Shown one piece after another: positions 35,009 to 46,439 of a stretch of 64,000 nt of DNA (position 1 is its first letter; each line of letters opens with the position of its first letter). The DNA comes from Sorghum bicolor (taxonomy: Eukaryota; Streptophyta; Magnoliopsida; Poales; Poaceae). The stretch is from positions 54,355,695 through 54,419,694 of the forward strand of contig NC_012872.2 in assembly GCF_000003195.3 (NCBI RefSeq), in the 5' to 3' direction. The position numbers and the translations under genes were made by a program. The notes under the pieces were generated by a model. That model ran no database searches. It had not been told where the DNA came from and saw nothing but the letters and a program-made list of their open reading frames with translations.

Positions 35009-35360
35009 GACCAGTCCCAGTGGAGGTTTCACCAGGATGTCATGCACATTTATTAGAGCGCCATATCAACAAAATTACACTTTTTGCATAAAACGAAGAG
35101 GAGAGAGAAGGAAGTACTTTTACGCCGCCGTTGTTTCCCACGCGGTGAAACGAGATGAAATTCTCACTGAGGGCTAAATCGTTTTACCATCTTGCATGTG
35201 ATCCAATCATTTTGCAGTAATTAAATACTTTGCCCAGCCTAGAAAACGTCAAGGTAAAACTCATGCAGTGTGAAGGTTGTTTTATCATTCGTTTCATTGA
35301 TACTCTGTTAGCGGATTTGTTTTGAAAACAGTACATTGAAACGGACCACTAAGACTGACC
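35009..35360. mobile_element. MITE, ~352 bp, GACCAGTCCCAGTGG type
   Basis: The left end GACCAGTCCCAGTGGAGGTT is inversely matched by the right end (reverse complement GGTCAGTCTTAGTGGTCCGT). The arms are noncoding. The flanking triplets differ (CTA/TAA). The solo LTR inserted just to its left. Confidence 0.55.
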
Positions 35361-35414
35361 TAATTATGCTAGACTTAAAAGATTCATTTCGCATATTAAA
35401 GGGCAAACTGTGTA

Positions 35415-35740
35415 TCCAATCTCCGATTCGGTAGCGGGCAACTGGCAACTACTCCCGCGGGCGTCGCGCTTGTCGGTGAGCCTCTCGGACCTCGAGCCTG
35501 CTGATCTCGCGTCAACTAGCTATAGCGCGCGCGGGTTCCACGGCGGCCCGAGGTGTCCTCCGCTCGATCCGCTCCAATGGCGCGCGACAAGGATCCTCAG
35601 GGCTTGACTCTTGATTCCTTCCTGATTCGCTCGATCGCACAGTGTCGTCCTTCTGTGATCGATTGGGGCCGCCGATTCTTCGCGACGCTGAGCAATTTAT
35701 TTATATTTATTTATAGACAATGGACACGGGAAAGGTGAGG
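35415..35740 (+). other. GC-rich island with short ORF, possible gene fragment
   Basis: After the AT-rich MITE the composition shifts abruptly to GC-rich. An ATG at 35577 opens a 53-codon frame (MARDKDPQGLTLDSFL...) ending at 35738, with another in-frame ATG at 35553. It looks like a 5' exon with leader, but no splice partner or family is recognisable. It may be a captured or broken gene fragment. Confidence 0.25.
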
Positions 35741-36184
35741 TGTTTTGACTTTTGACTAAGGTTTATTTAAAAAAAACAAGGGCAAACGTATGCACGCTCT
35801 ATCTAGCTACCTTGGGATCATTTCCAAAATATTGAGCTGATGAAGTACGTCTTACTGCTGAGGGCACACATTCACCACTAACAAGATAATAATAAGTTGT
35901 TCCTTAGCCAGTCTCAATAGAGATTTTATGGGACTTTTATGATGCTGTTAAATAGGTTGACGTGGCATAATATAGATGAGGAAATAGGCGATAAAAATTT
36001 TATAGGTTAAAATGATTTTCATGGCTTAAAACTGAGATATGAAAATTCAATTGAGGCGGGACTTATGTACAAGCAATCATGAGCTTTTGTTCTTACTCGA
36101 TCTATCGGATTAGATAAGAGAACCATATGCTTAAATGAACTGATCCTTACCAAAGGAACTTTTCCGGAAGGAATCAGAATGATA
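35741..36184. other. Intergenic with MITE-end fragment at ~35905
   Basis: AGCCAGTCTCAATAGAGATT at 35905 matches the end type of the MITE at 40889-41094, but no partner end is found. Otherwise AT-rich with nothing recognised. Confidence 0.3.
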
Positions 36185-36440
36185 CTCCCTTCTAAATTAT
36201 AAGTCATTTCAAGAATCTTGAAGACTCAAACCACGTCAGGTTTGACCAAATTTATATCATAAGATAATAACATTTATGATAACAACTAAGTATCATTAGG
36301 TTCTTTATTAGTTATATTTTCATATTATATCTAGTTAATGTCATAAATTTTTTGCAATTCTTTCTATAATTTTGGTCAAAATTGAAATGCTTTGACTCTC
36401 CAAGATTCTTGGAATAACTTATAATTTGGGATAGAGGTTG
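36185..36440. mobile_element. Stowaway-like MITE
   Basis: Left end CTCCCTTCTAAATTATAAGT and right end ACTTATAATTTGGGATAGAG (inverted), flanked by TA (36183-36184, 36441-36442), the target of Tc1/Mariner-related Stowaways. The interior has the typical TTTGACCAAATTTATATCAT and CTTTGACTCTCCAAGATTCT stretches. Confidence 0.65.
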
Positions 36441-36703
36441 TAGTAAGTTTTCTTACTTTATAGAATAAATAAGTATCCAATATCTCTTTTTTAAGTTATC
36501 ATCATTATGCTAAGCATCGAGCAATATAGCTAATATGTTCTTTTTAATGAGGAGTTATTGTTTATCCACATTTCTCATCAGCTTGTGTGTATCGTCTTGA
36601 ACTGCAACTTCCGCCACCGGTTTCTATTCTAATATAAAAGCTAGAGTGCACTTTAAGTTTTGGTTGAAATCAAATTATTTTAGATTTGACTAAGTATATA
36701 TAT

Positions 36704-38242
36704 TGAAAGGATCAAGATGTCCAAGAGGAAGGTGAATTGGGCTTCTCTAAAAATTTAAGCAACCTGTAAGCTCCAATTCAACCCCTTGTGCCTAGTGTGT
36801 TCTAGAGAGCTACCGGATAAAAGTTTTGCAACCTAATTCCAATCCTATTCTAGCATGACAATTCTAGGAATGTAAATGCTCAAAGTAAATGCTAGAAAGC
36901 AAAGGAGGAGAGCAAAAAGAACGCGGTGATGTTTTGCCGAGGTATCGGAGAGTCGCCACTCCCCACTAGTCCTCGTTGGAGCACCCGCGCAAGGGTCTTG
37001 CTCCCCCTTGGTCCGCACAAGGACCAAGTGCTCTCTACGGGCTGATTCTTCGACACTCGGTCACGGTGAATCGCCCAAAACCGCTCACAAGCTTGACACG
37101 AGCCACCCACAAGAACTCCGGGCGGTCTTCGTGCCTCCAATCATGATCGAACCGTCTAGGTGATGGCGATCACCAAGAGTAACAAGCAAAGAACTCTCAC
37201 TTGACCCAAACAAGGCTCTAGAGAGTGGTGGATGCACACTTGAACTCTTAGAACTCAACTAGAGAATGATTCACTCAAGAAATCACTCAATTCTCAATCC
37301 TCTCTAGGCCCTTGCTTCTCTCTTGCACCACAAGGTATTTCTCAGCTGATCAAATAGGCAAGAGACTTCCTATGGACGAGGTGGAGGAGTATAAATACTC
37401 CCCATCAAATCCAAAGGCCGGCCATCTGAATTTCACAGAAGACGAGAGCACTGGACGCACTTGATGTTGCACCGGAACGCATTGCATAGAGCGTCCGGTG
37501 CCCTATTAACGGCTAACTGTACTACCTCTGACAGCACACCGGACGCACTCATAGTGGGTCCGGTGCTAGCGTTCGGTGTGAGGGTAAACTGCAACCCTCT
37601 CTGAGTACGGGACCGGACGCACCCTAGTGGGTCCGGTGCGTGCGTCCGGTGCCGTGTCCAACTTGCAGAGCTCCATGGGTAAGGGACCGGACGCACCCCG
37701 GCAAATCCGGTGCGTGCGTACGGTGCCTAACCCTAGGCACCCAAGCACGCTGACCCAAGTCAGCACCACCAGACGCCCGTCCGGTGCAGCGTCTAATGCC
37801 TCTTTAGGCACCCAAACTTCATCGAAACACGATCTTTCCAAAACGAAGTTTGTTCCTCTCGATCTAAGGACTTTCTCATAGCTGTCTAGTGCTAGGTTTA
37901 CTAAGTGTACACCACACCTAAACCTAAAGTCTCGCCTAGGTCAAGCTACCCGTTCAATGTCCCCCTTAATAGTACGGTCAAAGGAAAAACAAAGTCCTAA
38001 ACTACTCTAAGTGCCCTTCTTCATCATATGGCACTTAGACCTAGTCTAGTCCCGACGATGTCCAACCATTCTTTGAAAACCGAAACGATTTCCACCATTA
38101 AGTCGGCATGAACGATCTAGTCCGTCGATCACCATTACCATGACCTAACTTAAATGACTTTGCCTCTACAAAACACACGTTAGTCATAGTAATCAACATT
38201 GTCATTAATCACCAAAACTCATTAGGGGCCTAGATGCTTTCA
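36704..38242 (-). mobile_element. Solo LTR, 1.54 kb, copia-like, minus orientation
   Basis: On the plus strand it starts TGAAAGGATCAAGATG and ends GCCTAGATGCTTTCA. Flanking pentamers TATAT and AATAT match at four of five bases, fitting an old 5 bp duplication. Reversed, it begins TGAAAGCATCTAGGCCCCT, an LTR start I associate with grass copia elements. It contains a cluster of ACCGGACGC/GCGTCCGGT motifs (37440-37790). No coding domain. It interrupts an older MITE whose halves (AGCTAGAGTGCACTTTAA at ~36640 and its inverted partner at ~38385-38410) still flank it. Confidence 0.6.
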
Positions 38243-38549
38243 AATATGAACACTTATAAGTCTAAATAGTTATACTAGGAAAATATATCCCATGGTAATC
38301 TAATGGTACTTATTTGATATCATAAAACTTAGTATTTTTTTTTTTGCAAAATGATGGTCAAAATTAGATAGATTGATTAAGAATTGTAGCTAGAAGTGCA
38401 CTCCATTTAGGATACAGAGTGTTTTAATAAATCATAATTTATTTTTGGAAAGTACTCCTCTAGATAAATCTACATATATGATTTTCATGCTCCCAACCTA
38501 AAAATGTATGCTGATTGCTAAATTTTAAACAGTTTTGTTCACATGTGTA

Positions 38550-38705
38550 CTCCTCTAAGGTAGTACTATCTTAAATTACAAAATATTTTGGCTTTTCTAG
38601 ATACATATTTTTTGCTATACACACTAAATATGTTATGTCTAGATATATAGTAAATCCAATGTATGTATAAAAAAGCTAAAATATCTTAATTTGGAACCGA
38701 GGGAG
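38550..38705. mobile_element. Stowaway-like MITE, 156 bp
   Basis: CTCCTCTAAGG at the left and GGAACCGAGGGAG at the right, with TA on both sides (38548-38549, 38706-38707). The inner arms TTAAATTACAAAATATTTTG and AAAATATCTTAATTTGG are inverted repeats. Confidence 0.65.
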
Positions 38706-38707
38706 TA

Positions 38708-40417
38708 ATAAGCACTATTGCCGCTGCTTCTTTTGCCGACTTGAGAGGGTCAAGTTAGCTTTCTTTGGCAAGCGTGGTTTGACTTGACATTTGGGACTTG
38801 TGAGTGCAGAAATGCAAACAGAATCATTGAAACCCTGCAACCGGTGAGTCAAGTGTAAAATAATTACTCTTCTGTATAAAGTATATCAAAACTGATTGCA
38901 TGGTAAAGTATTTCTCTTTCCTCTAAAGATAAAGGAACCATTATGGCTGTACAGGAAGAAGAAGCATCAAATTGAGCAACTTGCATGATTGTTGTCTGCA
39001 CATTGGGTGCAGAAAAGAATATTACATATATATATGCCAAGCCACAGGATCCCTTGATGGAACAAAAAGCAAATAGAATGTTCAGAGAAAACTAAAGATA
39101 GCCAATGCATGAAGCTCCCTAGCTAGCTAGCCGTGGATGAGGAATCCTCCATTTGTTTGTTGACAAGCATATGGATGAGGAACATTGACCACACAAAAGC
39201 CGAATATTCCTGATGAGTTAAATCAACAAAGCCAGCGCTTGTGATAAACCTGCTGATAAGATAATGATGCGGGTTAATCAAGAATTCCCCGCTAAATAAA
39301 GCAGCATATATATGTTAGTGCAGATCATCTCAAGCATGCTTACAGGATATATACAGCTGGATCAGATAACAATGTGCATGCCCAGCCCAGTTGCCTGCCT
39401 CAGTAGCATATCTCTGAATGCATGGCTAGCCTAGCTGTCTGATTAATATCTTAACGCTGGGCATTGGAAGAACAACACCTAAACAAACAATCTTATCCCC
39501 GTCTTATCTGCCCCAAACATGCTACATAAAATTGGGTAATGGCTGTCCCCATCATGGACGACGACTAGCACGCACTCTGCGCTCAAATCTTCTCCGCTTT
39601 ATCAGTGGATCGAAGATTCTGAGCAGAGGAAAAGCAGCAGCAGCCTGTAGTTCGCAGGACAGGAGATAACGAAAAATAGTCTTGTGCATGGATTCGATTA
39701 GCTAGAATACTGGTGTTAGAGATAGGATAACAATGATTAAAGTTCTAGACCACTTCGCCAATCTAAAGCGCCGGCAGGCTTTAGTTCCCAGATTTGGCAG
39801 TTGACACAACAGCTTCTTTAATTTACTGGTCGTCCTGGACAAATCATGTAAGTTGTATGGTAAGACTGGTGTGTATTTTAACAGTTAGATAAGGGGACCC
39901 ATCAATGGAGTCCATGTTCATCACTCCATCTCTCCATTGGGCTTTTTTTTTATAATCAATCTGTAACTAGAAAATTTTCTACTTGATTACTTTATTATAA
40001 AAAAAATATTCTGCGATCGACAAAATTTAATTTCCACATGGAGCATGATCTCAACCTTGAATTCCGCATAGCGTAGCATGTATGGTTAAGCTGTTTGGTG
40101 AAACCTCCACTCATGCATGCAAATCTAATATAATAGACCTTTTTTTACCTTGATTTGAACAGAGAAAAAGTTTGGTAAAACCCGGTGTTTAAGCTAAACA
40201 CTCCCCAATAGCCCTGGTTCGCTTACCGATTAAGCAACATCAAGCTATAGCTAACACACAATCTCATTGTTGTGGTCCTCTGCTTTCTTTAATTAAATAG
40301 ATACGCAGTATATATAATAGTTGCGGTAGATACATAACGCGCAGCTAGCGTACACGTGCATGCATGCGGATTGCACGTGCGGAAGCTTGAGTTTGAAAGT
40401 TATTGGGAACATGTGAT
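38708..40417. other. Low-repeat intergenic stretch, no gene seen
   Basis: About 1.7 kb without a credible ORF, tRNA or clear transposon end. A run of GCTAGC-type palindromes (CTAGCTAGCTAGC near 39120) is seen. It is the longest stretch here without recognisable repeats and could contain regulatory DNA, but nothing supports a specific call. Confidence 0.35.
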
Positions 40418-40640
40418 ACTCATTCTATCTCAAAATAAATGACGTTACGAGGTACATAATGATCAAACTTTGACTATGTTTATAGAAAATATGTATAACA
40501 TTTATATCTTCAAACAAGTTTATTATAAAAGTATATATATTCAACGATATATTTAACGATACTAATTATATATTATAAATATTAATATTCTTTAATATAT
40601 AATTAGTTAAAGTTAAAAAAGCATATGACGTCGTGTCAAC
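40418..40640. repeat. Degenerate Stowaway-like element
   Basis: ACTCATTCTATCTCAAAATA starts a typical Stowaway arm with the usual ATGATCAAACTTTGACTATG interior, but the right GGGAG end is lost. Confidence 0.4.
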
Positions 40641-40888
40641 TTAGCTTCTGACAGTTGAACCTATTGCTAACACTATTGCTTATACTTGCAGCAAATTCAG
40701 GCATTGATTTCAATTTTTGTATAAGCTTTATTTATTTCCACTTTTCATTTCTCTATTTCTCCAATCGTGTCTACGTAAGTTGTGTTATTCTCAGTGAAAT
40801 AAAATTTGGAGCAAACGCGCTGTGTAGGCACCGCATTCCACGCAAGCACAGCACTTCATCGATCCCTCACCGTGCTGCAATGTCGTAA

Positions 40889-41094
40889 GGCCAGTCTCAA
40901 TGTATAGTTTTATGGCATAGTTCACAAGACTATAAACTAGGTAACTGAGCCACAAGAGTTTCATGGGGATGAAACTTCTCTCTCATCTGATGAAACTCCT
41001 TCATTTAATGACTCTGCCAAGTCAGCAATTTTGCTTATGTAGCACCATATTTAATGTGCACGACACTCTCATGAAATATACATTGAGACTGACC
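40889..41094. mobile_element. Tourist-like MITE, 206 bp, GGCCAGTCTCAATG type
   Basis: Left end GGCCAGTCTCAATGTATAGT and right end (reverse complement GGTCAGTCTCAATGTATATT) are inverted repeats, with TAA on both sides (40886-40888, 41095-41097). Confidence 0.8.
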
Positions 41095-41165
41095 TAAGGG
41101 AGATGAGGTGGCATTCTCAGTCAGCCGGGCATGATGGTCCCCATGATGGACCCAATAGCAGAATA

Positions 41166-41400
41166 CACCCCGTCCCAAATAAAACAATTTATAGAGTTGT
41201 TCTAAGTTAAACTGACTTAAACTTTGACTAACTTTATATAGAAGAATATTAACAACTATAACACCAAGTGTGTGTATTAAGTATTTTTTTTCTAATGATA
41301 CTAATTTAATATCATAAATATTGGTACTCTTCTATATAAATTTAGTTAAACTGAAATAGTTTGATTTAAGATAATTGTAGAAGTTATTGGGATGGATGTT
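41166..41400. repeat. Degenerate Stowaway-like element
   Basis: CCCCGTCCCAAATAAAACAA begins a Stowaway-type arm, and the interior TAAACTTTGACTAACTTTAT is characteristic. The far end is not intact. Confidence 0.4.
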
Positions 41401-41417
41401 ATATATGTGATACTAAA

Positions 41418-41626
41418 GGGGTGTTTGGGACTGCTCCACAAACTCTACTCTACAAACTCCACTATGGAGCAGCTCTACAAAAAACTGGAGTTTGTGGAGT
41501 ACATCTTTAGGTGCTCTCACAACTTCACATTTTTTCCTCGAACTGAGTGCGTAAAGCTGAAACCGTTTGACTAAAAAATGTGGAGCGGAGCTGAAAAACA
41601 TGGAGCAGAGCAGTCCCAAACACCCC
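41418..41626. mobile_element. MITE, ~209 bp, GGGGTGTTTGGGACTGC type
   Basis: Left end GGGGTGTTTGGGACTGCTCC and right end GAGCAGTCCCAAACACCCC are near-perfect inverted repeats of at least 18 bp. Flanking triplets TAA-like/TGA do not match exactly. Confidence 0.75.
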
Positions 41627-42034
41627 CTGATATAGGACTATTGCAGCAGCACAAGGTCAACAAGTGGCTCCCACCTTTTAGTTGCAGAAAATAGGCACTT
41701 GTATGGTTTTATTATGATTTGTTCATTTAAAAGAAAAGAATACACGTGGTTTTACCAAGTGGATGGGTGGTTTTATTTTTATTTTATTTTTTAAATATAG
41801 ATAGCTATAAAGGGCATTCTTCTCATAATTCTAAGCATGCTGGTGCCGGGGCTGCTCCAGCTGCGCTGGATGACTCATTCTGTCGCTGCTGATGCCTAGG
41901 CCAGATAGGTGAGCTGACTGGCGCGACGGGCCTCACCTAACGCCACGCATTGAATCCATAGTTGATCACAACATCACGGAGGACCTGATGCTGGTGGAGC
42001 TCGCGACATCGCTCATTAGCAGTCAGGTCGTCTC

Positions 42035-42259
42035 ATGGCCTCCACCGATCACCCAGTTGGAGGACGAGGCCCTGGCGGTGGCCACCTGCTCCATGCAGGC
42101 AACACCACCCCCGCGCCTGCCTCGCCCTTGGTGTCGCCTCAGCTAGGTCAGTCACAGGTCACGCCAAAGCGGTTGGTGTTTGATGACCCCTCGGGTGTTG
42201 ATGCACCTATTCTCTTCAACATTAACTTTAGGTCTTGTACGGATGTTGGCAGTGGTTGA
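42035..42259 (+). pseudogene. LINE-associated ORF remnant, upstream part
   Basis: An open stretch of 74 codons beginning MASTDHPVGG and containing TPKRLVFDDPSG, with Pro/Ser-rich text typical of the variable linker in these repeat-associated proteins. It ends before the inserted solo LTR at 42307; the downstream part resumes at 44240. No catalytic domain. Confidence 0.4.
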
Positions 42260-42306
42260 GCAGAGAATTCATGAAGTGTCTAATTAGCCATAGCTTCAAA
42301 AACCGG

Positions 42307-44234
42307 TGTTAAACTTCTTGTTAGGTTGTTGTCCTCTGACACTTGAGCTAGTACTCTCTTAAGTTTTGATCTTTTTTATCTGAGAAGTACTTCTGGATCA
42401 TCGATGAAATTTTTTGGAAGGTCAAAACCGTTGATATATTACCCTACAAATAAGATACATAGATAGACAAACCAAGGTTAAACCTGTTTGAGTAGAGAGA
42501 AATGGTTTCCTCAATCACATCAGTGTGGTACAAGTGATATCAATATTTTGTTTGGATAGCCTTACAACCTTCCCTGCAAATGCTTGTTAACATTTCTTAA
42601 CGTTACTACTAAGAATAGAGTTCTAAGTCTATCCATAGCAATGACACCAGAAATGCTTGGTATTTATTAATGTAACACTTGGTTTAGCTAGTCACCTATT
42701 TAGCTACCTACACTTCTAAGCATTGTACTAAGTTGTCATCCCTCGTAATGGAGCTAGAGATGTTTTATGGCACTACCTAGCAATACTACTAATTAGATAT
42801 CTTATTATTTCATATGACTAGGTAGAAGATAAAGATAAGAAAGAAATGATATCCGCAAGCATATAGATTAACTATACCATTGTAGCATTTTACCAGGAGT
42901 ATTCCATATATCGTTATTATATTTTTACCACCAGGAAGGGATGGCTAAGGAATATATGATAATGATCACTTGTACATGCAATGGAGAGTCAACCATGTTT
43001 ACTCATGAGAGGGGTATGTGTAGTCATAAGATAATGTATAATAAATGATAAGTAACAAGTCATAAATGATAAATATATGATAAATGTATCCTGAGCACTC
43101 TATTATATAGGATTAACATGGTATTAGGCAGAGTAAAAGAATATTCCTAAGTCATTCTAACTATATGTCAAAGAATACTATGATTAATGCAATTATACTT
43201 AGCAATCATTGTTAATATCGTCATCACATGTACACATAAGGGACATTACTTAAGGGAAGTTTGAGTACGTTAACCTCTCCCTTCGATGTAACCTCGTCCT
43301 ACTTGATCTATATTCAGGGAGTAAACTACGTAGGACTCAACAGGAATGTCACACCCGTGATCTACCACATGGCCTGGAATATAGAGTATATTCACAGGTA
43401 AATACCATCTAAATACCATGCTTACATGATCTCTACCACCCACCCCGTGTACATTAGGATGAGTGTTATACGAACATATGCATAAACTTGATAACAATTC
43501 AACTATACTAAGTATATAATCAAAGTAGATGATGAAAAATATAATTGAGAACATAAATAATGAACAGAGTAAACTCATATCAATTGTAGCTAGCAATATA
43601 TAAATAGAAAGATACAAAATATAGATTACAAGGATTTACTGAGCAATGCTCTCGACACGACCCAGAATCCAAGCGAAGCTTGCCTTCCTCTACTTCTAAC
43701 CTATGTAGCTATGCTTGGAATATGGTGGACCTCTAGGGTTTCTAGCCCTGATGACTTGGAATTGAATGACTTGGTATGCTTTGAACCTAGGGGTTATAGG
43801 TCTCTTTATATAGGCTGATGGGATGAACCAGAGCCCTCAGATCAAACTAACCTTGAACAATGGTGTAGATGCAAACCATAAGGCGGTGGAGAACTGTCGT
43901 ACAAAGGTGGTGGCCAATAGGAGGGCCCATAGGTTGACCGAGTTGGGGGTGAGGTTGGCCAACCTGGCCCTATGCTAGGTGGGTTCCCTCTTAGGTGGTT
44001 TGCTTTCTCGTATCTTCTAGATCCTTCTCAACTTGGTTTCATGGTAGAATATGCCTTTTATCATGATGTCCTTGATTCCTTCTCCTCTTTCTTGATAAAC
44101 CCATGCAAAGACAGTGATTCATCAAAATTATAGAATTCTATCAGTATGACCCCTATTCTATGTAAGGTATTTATTTTTATGCCCTTTTCCATATCTGGCT
44201 GATAGTTTATATTAGTAGTTAAGGACCGTCAACA
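42307..44234 (-). mobile_element. Solo LTR, 1.93 kb, nested in the LINE, minus orientation
   Basis: On the plus strand it starts TGTTAAACTTCTTG and ends GGACCGTCAACA. Reversed, it reads TGTTGACGGTCC...GTTTAACA, a standard TG...CA LTR. Flanking pentamers are ACCGG (42302-42306) and ACCGC (44235-44239), a 5 bp duplication with one change. It separates two pieces of the LINE reading. No coding domain or second LTR. Confidence 0.6.
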
Positions 44235-44239
44235 ACCGC

Positions 44240-44612
44240 CAGGGGACACCTTCCAGACAGTTGATGACAATGCCTTCTTCAAGAACCACCTCGACAACTT
44301 CACCAAGGTTGTGGTGTGTAAGAGAGACTCTCCACTAATTCATGAGCCTCCCAAGCAATCACCTGCTAAGCCAGTGCTGCCGTGGCAGAGAAGGTAGTTG
44401 CCGCCTTAGGGCCTCTTCCGAGTGCCAGCTTTCAAGCGAGGTGAGACGCTAATCATGCAACATATGGGGTACACCAAGGGTCCATCTGTACCATCCGCTT
44501 TGGAGTTAAAGACCTTTGATAGGCTATTTGACGACAACCTAACTGTGTCCAAAGCCGAGGCATTGGACAAGCTCTTCCCTGCCATTGGAAAGGCACCGTC
44601 TAGGCAGCCGTA
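44240..44612 (+). pseudogene. LINE-associated ORF remnant, C-terminal part
   Basis: Reading gives FQTVDDNAFFKNHLDNFT, then after a stop/frameshift near 44396 VPAFKRGETLIMQHMGY and a TFDRLFDDNLTVSKAEALD stretch. This resembles the C-terminus (IPVSKRGEyLLxRKMG...F...PLT..H..AL..LF) of DUF4283/zinc-knuckle proteins linked to grass LINEs. It is broken and presumably untranslated. Confidence 0.45.
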
Positions 44613-44833
44613 AAGATGCAAGGCCGGTCCTAGGACACAAAGCTGTGTCGATATTGGTTGTTTTCTTTTATGTAATATCAAACATGAGATCCTAGGATGG
44701 TCTAGCTTCAGTTGTGTTAGGTCGACCTCCTTCGGTGCTCGATAGAAGCATGTTGTATGTTTGTTTAAACTCTTCTCCTTAATACAATGATACACAAATC
44801 TTTTATGTATTTGTGAAAAAAATTCTAAGCATG

Positions 44834-45049
44834 GATGCAGTTTTGAAAAATTTAGATAGAACAAATGCATTTATCATCTTTCATTTTGGAGTAAGTATGT
44901 TAGATGTCTCTATATGACATGGAGGTTTGTGTAACTAAAGTCCCTCCTTATAAATCTTAGTCCATCTGATCAAGTGACATTTTCTTTTTAGGCTTATCAA
45001 GATATATTTCTTTTTAAGCTACCTCCTCTTCAAAAGAAGGCCCTTCTCT
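44834..45049. other. Intergenic, nothing recognised
   Basis: AT-rich spacer between the LINE derivative and the minus-strand reverse transcriptase fragment. Confidence 0.3.
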
Positions 45050-45340
45050 ATTGGTTAAACTTGTTTTCCATAACAAACACAGATGACAAACACTAGAGTC
45101 AATAAGAGTTGTTCTCCCAACTAATGGATAGAGAACTACATTTGCATACTTTTCATGAAGTTTATCCTTTGCTCTGACATCAACTCATACAAATATAATA
45201 GAAACTCCATATTTTTTGCAATTTCCAAGCTTTCTTTTAGACACATGATAGCACCATCTGCATAGTGTAAGACAAACACACCATTATTTGGAATGACATG
45301 TTTTTGCCAATCTAATAATTTTGTCGCCAATTTGATTTTT
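45050..45340 (-). pseudogene. Non-LTR reverse transcriptase fragment (YADD box region)
   Basis: The minus-strand frame reads YADGAIMCLKESLEIAKNME, then LLYLYELMSEQRINFMKS. This matches the plant LINE reverse transcriptase stretch around the catalytic Y-A-D-D box and the following L..YE.LSGL.INF.KS block. The second Asp is Gly here (YADG). Upstream MATKLLDWQKHVIPNNG corresponds to the region before the box. It is a short dead fragment on the opposite strand to the LINE derivative at 41840, so a separate event. Confidence 0.65.
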
Positions 45341-46439
45341 TAATAGCATACGAATTAAGGCATCAACTACAAAGCAATTTGACCTTGTAAAAATTTCTCT
45401 TTTAGTGTAAGATGAAGAGAGTAATTATCCTCATGACCTTATAACAAGTTCTCTTTAATTAGTGTAATTAGTCCTGATAATATGAATCACTCAAATTTAT
45501 CTTTTTTTTTAATTTTAGAAGCAATCACTTTGGAATTTTTGTTTCCTTCTTTTGGCTTCAACTAGAGATGCTTTCTTGGATAGATTTAGGAAATGTTTGG
45601 TTTGACATTAGGGAAATCTACCTAGTAGGCACAACATTATCAAGCATTTGATTTTTTCTACCTAGGATTAGATGTGCTTCCTGGTCAGAGTTCAATCCAA
45701 ATATCTCTTTAGTGCTACGATGTGTGAAAACATGTCTTGAGTGATGTTTGATCGAATCCCCTCACATCTCAGAATTTATTAATTTTATCTAAGTTCGCCT
45801 CTCCCACTCCTAATTTTCCCTAAACTCGTAAATTGGAGGTGAAATCTTTACCATTTGACTATATCTTTTGTGGAAAAAATCACCATGTGTTAGAGAAGCG
45901 AGAGCTAAAATCTCATTGGATCAAATTTCAGGTTTTGAGCTTGAGGTTTCTCTTTAGTTCATCTTTTCTAGGGTTCATGTAGGATATATAAAATTGGAGG
46001 TGAAGTCTTGATCTTTCTTATGAGTCTTTTAGACCTTGAAGTGGGAAGTTTTTGGAATTTTTTCACAAGGTTTGAAGGTTGCTTGATTGAGTTTTGTTTT
46101 TTAATTTCTTAATTATATTTGTCGAGTCATTCTATTTCAAGCTACAGGTTCTGATACCTCAGAGGTGCATGTGTTTGGAAGTTCCAATTTCCTTAAGGCT
46201 TTTTTGTGCTTTCTTCCACTTTAATTGTTTCGACAACTCCCTTGCATCATTTTGCTGTGACTATGTAAGTTTGGTAAAAAAATAACATCTCCAAAAGACT
46301 CTCTACATGTCTCTTTATCACAAACTTTAGAAACCAAAAAGAAAAATAGGCTATAATAGACACACTAAACCACTCTCCAAAACCACCCTTCTCTTTCCAT
46401 TATTGGAGATGCTACACCGCTCTCTAAATTCAACATATA
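45341..46439. other. AT-rich intergenic, nothing firm
   Basis: No credible gene. A 63-codon frame near 46094 has no recognisable product. ATCTCCAAAAGACTCTCTAC (46288) and ATTGGAGATGCT (46402) form an imperfect inverted pair, so a MITE may span about 46286-46415. Confidence 0.3.

Larger units (their letters stand above)
41840..44820 (+). mobile_element. Truncated LINE (L1-like) with 13 bp TSD, split by a solo LTR
   Basis: The 13 bp AATTCTAAGCATG stands at 41827-41839 and again at 44821-44833. The right end is a short A-tail (GTGAAAAA) after a tail of the form TTAATACAATGATACACAAA, which resembles 3' ends of plant L1 LINEs. Net length without the inner LTR is about 1.05 kb. The preserved coding text resembles the C-terminal part of LINE-associated ORF1/DUF4283-type proteins, yet it runs straight to the LINE 3' tail with no reverse transcriptase. 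It may therefore be a deletion derivative mobilised in trans. Confidence 0.7.

Noticed and set aside
37437..37881. Coding frames of 84-91 codons over the ACCGGACGC cluster
   Set aside because: They arise from the motif array within a solo LTR and exist on both strands.
39000..39720. Possible microRNA or conserved regulatory block in the low-repeat stretch
   Set aside because: I looked for familiar plant microRNA sequences and long foldbacks and found none by eye; a folding run would be needed to exclude weak hairpins.
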